Positions 61,581 through 64,000 of a stretch of DNA of 64,000 nucleotides are shown here, piece by piece (positions within the stretch are counted from its first letter, which is position 1; every line of letters starts with the position of its first letter). The notes beneath the pieces were generated by a model. That model was given only the letters and a program-made list of their open reading frames with translations. It was not told the origin of the DNA and did not search any database. The stretch is from Pseudomonas fluorescens (GTDB lineage Bacteria > Pseudomonadota > Gammaproteobacteria > Pseudomonadales > Pseudomonadaceae), in NCBI RefSeq assembly GCF_004683905.1, contig NZ_CP038438.1, positions 124,001 through 188,000 on the forward strand, given 5' to 3'. Made by a program: the position numbers and the translations under genes.

Positions 61581-64000
61581 ATGTGGTGGAGCAAGCAAAA
61601 GTCGCGGGTAACCGAAGGCCAACGGACGCTGGCTGCGCCGCTGATCATGTCGCTGGAACCGCGCATGCTGTTCGACGGCGCTGTCGCGGCCACCGTGGCC
61701 GATACCGCTGCGGCCCAGCCCGACAGCCACCCCACTGCCGATGCAGCGAAGGCGCCCACGGCCGATCATCCGTCGGTCAGCAAGGACACCCACGGCCAGG
61801 CCGATGCCACGCCGGCTGCCAGCCCTGTCGCCGTACCGGGCCAGAGCGTGGTGTTCGTCGATGCCCGGGTCAAGGATGCCGACAGCCTGCTCAAAGGCGT
61901 TGCTCCCGGCGCGCAGGTGGTCAAGCTCGATGCCAGCAAGGACGGCTTGCAGCAGATCGCTGATTACCTCGACCAGCATTCGGGTGTCAGCTCGGTGCAG
62001 ATCATCGCTCACGGCAACGCCGGTGACCTGTGGCTCGGCAACAGCTATCTGTCGGCGGACAACGTCGCGCAACGCAGTGCGGTGCTGGCGGAAATCGGCA
62101 AGGACATGAACGTCGGCGGCGACATTCTCATTTACGGCTGCTACACCGCCGAAGGTGACCGCGGCCTGAGTTTCGTCGACTCGCTGGCACAATTGACCGG
62201 CCGCGATGTGGCCGCCTCGAACAACCGCACCGGGGTGGGCGGCGACTGGGATCTGGAAATCGCCACGGGCAGGATCGAGAGCGCCAACGTGCTGTCGACC
62301 CTGTCGATGAGCGAGTACCAGTGGGGCCTCGCCACCTGGACTGCCACCAACAATGCGAACACCGGGGTCGGCTCGCTGCGCGCAGCGCTGGCGTCGGCGC
62401 AGAACGGCGACATCGTGACCTTCAGCAGCGGCATGACGGTGCAGCTCACCTCGGAATTGCTGATCAACAAGAACATCACCGTTGATGGCGACCTGAACAA
62501 CGACGGGGTGGCGGACGTCACCCTCGATGGCCAGTACCGGACGCGGGTGGTGGAAATCACCTCCAGCAGCACGGTGACACTCGATGGTCTGGTCATTACT
62601 CGCGGATTGGTCTCGGGCAATGGCGGAAATGGCGGCTATGGCGCAACCGGGGCCATGGGCGGGGGGATTTTCAACGCCGGCGTCCTGACCTTGAACAACG
62701 TTTCGGTCACCGGTAACGCGGCGGCCGGTGGTGGCGGTGGTGGGGGGGTCACGGGAGCCAACTACGGCGGCGGCGGTGGCGGTGGCGGCGGCCTCGGTGG
62801 TCAGGGCGGCGGCCATGGCGGTACGGCCGGGCCGGGCACCGGGACGTTGGGCGGCCAGGCCGGCAGTGGTGGCGTCGGTGGCTACGGCGGTGGCTACGAC
62901 GCCACGCACATGGGCGGCCGCGGCGGCTCCACCGTCGGCGGTGCCGGCGGCGTGGGCGTGTCCTATTACAGCAACGGCGGCAATGGCGGCACCGCGAACA
63001 ACGGCACCATTTCGATTGGCGGCGGCGGTGGCGGCTCCGGCTGGGACAAGGTGGGCGGCGTCGGCGGCAATGCGGCCGGCGGCATTTACAACGCCTCCAC
63101 CGGCACCCTGAAAATTGTCGGCACCTCGGTCATCAGCAACAACCTCGGTGCGGGCGGCGGTGGCGGCGGTGGTAGCGGCCAGGGCAGCAACAACCTGAAC
63201 GGCGGCGACGGCGGACGGGGTGTCGGTGCGATCTGGAACCAGGGCGGCACGGTACTGATCACCGCCGCCAACTTCAGCGCCATCAGCGGCAACGCGGCCG
63301 GCAGCGGCGCCGGCGGCGCAGAACTGGGCGGCGGCGTGACGGGCTCTGTACCGTTGGCCTTCGCGGCGATCTACAACAATGGCGGCACACTCAATACCGC
63401 TTATGTGGAACCACCCACCGCAACCATCGTGATGTCGGACACGGCGTTGAAAATCGGCGAAACCTCGCTGGTGACCATCACCTTCAGCCGCGCGGTCACC
63501 GGTTTCACCAACGCCGACCTGACCATTGCCAACGGTACGCTGACAGCGGTCAGCAGCAGCGACGGTGGCCTGACCTGGACCGCGACCTTCACTCCGACCA
63601 ACAACATCACCGACGCCACCAACCTGATCACCCTCGATAACACCGGGGTCAATGCGATCAGCGACGGCGTGGCGGGCGTCGGCACGACCAGTTCCGTCAA
63701 CTATGCGATCGACACCGTGCGGCCGACCGTGACCATCGTGATGGCCGACACGGCGTTGAAGATCGGCGACACGTCGCTGGTGACCTTTACCTTCAGCGAA
63801 GCGGTCACCGGTTTCACCAACGCCGACCTGACCATCGCGAATGGCACACTGTCAGCAGTCAGCAGCAGTGACGGTGGAATCACCTGGACCGGAACGTTCA
63901 CCCCGACCGCCAGCATCACCGATACCACCAACCTGATCACTCTGGACAACACTGGTATCGCCGACCTCGCCGGCAACGCCGGCAGCGGCACGACTGATTC
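61581..64000 (+). CDS. Giant exported protein, LEPR-XLL/DUF4347 type, 5' part
   Basis: The frame runs from ATG 61581 (GGGTGAG upstream) to the window end without a stop: at least 806 residues. Near the N terminus is SLEPRMLFDGA (24-34), the LEPR-XLL motif of very large secreted proteins. DUF4347 follows (about 88-250), with His144 in IIAHGNAGDL and Cys187 in ILIYGCYTAEG. About 350-590 is very Gly-rich (runs of seven to nine glycines), and then Ig-like repeats of about 98 residues begin (ALKIGETSLVTITFSRAVTG; ALKIGDTSLVTFTFSEAVTG). There is no classical signal peptide, so type I secretion with C-terminal signals beyond the window is likely. It is a second giant adhesin candidate besides LapA. 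Confidence 0.9.
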   Translation, partial: MWWSKQKSRVTEGQRTLAAPLIMSLEPRMLFDGAVAATVADTAAAQPDSHPTADAAKAPTADHPSVSKDTHGQADATPAASPVAVPGQSVVFVDARVKDADSLLKGVAPGAQVVKLDASKDGLQQIADYLDQHSGVSSVQIIAHGNAGDLWLGNSYLSADNVAQRSAVLAEIGKDMNVGGDILIYGCYTAEGDRGLSFVDSLAQLTGRDVAASNNRTGVGGDWDLEIATGRIESANVLSTLSMSEYQWGLATWTATNNANTGVGSLRAALASAQNGDIVTFSSGMTVQLTSELLINKNITVDGDLNNDGVADVTLDGQYRTRVVEITSSSTVTLDGLVITRGLVSGNGGNGGYGATGAMGGGIFNAGVLTLNNVSVTGNAAAGGGGGGGVTGANYGGGGGGGGGLGGQGGGHGGTAGPGTGTLGGQAGSGGVGGYGGGYDATHMGGRGGSTVGGAGGVGVSYYSNGGNGGTANNGTISIGGGGGGSGWDKVGGVGGNAAGGIYNASTGTLKIVGTSVISNNLGAGGGGGGGSGQGSNNLNGGDGGRGVGAIWNQGGTVLITAANFSAISGNAAGSGAGGAELGGGVTGSVPLAFAAIYNNGGTLNTAYVEPPTATIVMSDTALKIGETSLVTITFSRAVTGFTNADLTIANGTLTAVSSSDGGLTWTATFTPTNNITDATNLITLDNTGVNAISDGVAGVGTTSSVNYAIDTVRPTVTIVMADTALKIGDTSLVTFTFSEAVTGFTNADLTIANGTLSAVSSSDGGITWTGTFTPTASITDTTNLITLDNTGIADLAGNAGSGTTD

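Overview
The window is chromosomal DNA of a Pseudomonas fluorescens-group bacterium. The evidence is the 23S/5S rRNA sequence, the REP sequences built on GTGGGAGCGGGCTTGCTCGC, the complete lapG/lapD/lapA/lapE/lapB/lapC biofilm locus, and close likeness of nearly every gene to that group. All calls come from reading the sequence; no database search was run.

Layout. 1-1441: 3' part of a 23S rRNA gene and two identical tandem 5S genes, each followed by an intrinsic terminator. 1449-2837: an intact IS256-family element (1457-2829) with a perfect 8-bp target duplication, inserted just after the rrn terminator. 2847-8191 (minus): an iron-uptake module, fecI-type sigma factor, fecR-type anti-sigma, TonB siderophore transducer and PepSY membrane protein, behind a Fur-box-like site. 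8503-10383: a PctA-type dCACHE chemoreceptor with one ligand-site residue changed. 10510-16110 (minus): a four-gene operon matching mgoBCAD / pvf (DUF3050 oxygenase, AurF-type N-oxygenase, A-PCP-reductase NRPS, SRPBCC protein), known elsewhere to make a diazeniumdiolate signal of the leudiazen/valdiazen type. 16879-17589: a GntR/FCD regulator.

17786-42557 is the Lap system. LapG (periplasmic protease) and LapD (c-di-GMP receptor) control release of LapA, a 5412-residue adhesin with an N-terminal TAAG cleavage region, about 40 modules of 100 residues in a strict 600-bp A/B alternation, then Calx-beta-like, PA14-like, VWA and RTX regions. LapE, LapB and LapC form its type I secretion system. 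The lapA-lapE intergenic region holds an inverted pair of FleQ-box-like sites.

42931-46624 is a sulfonate/taurine-type module (TauD-like dioxygenase plus ABC importer). 46801-52113 holds a LysR regulator and an EmrB/EmrA/OMF tripartite exporter; the OMF gene carries an in-frame REPIN inside its signal-peptide coding region. 52209-52872 is a HigBA-type toxin-antitoxin pair with a nested palindromic operator. 53042-57234 is a tightly coupled trio (adaptor, GAF-like/HlyD protein, M50 protease/lipoyl protein) with no recognisable pump ATPase or permease. Then come a GNAT acetyltransferase, a DUF6916-like protein, a phage-tail-collar/microcystin-dependent-type protein, a GT39-type glycosyltransferase, a sulfotransferase, and the start of a giant LEPR-XLL/DUF4347 surface protein cut by the window end.

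The most interesting parts are the mgo/pvf signal operon with a palindrome upstream, the exact module arithmetic of LapA, the REPIN captured as signal-peptide code, and the pump-less adaptor/M50 trio near a second giant exported protein.
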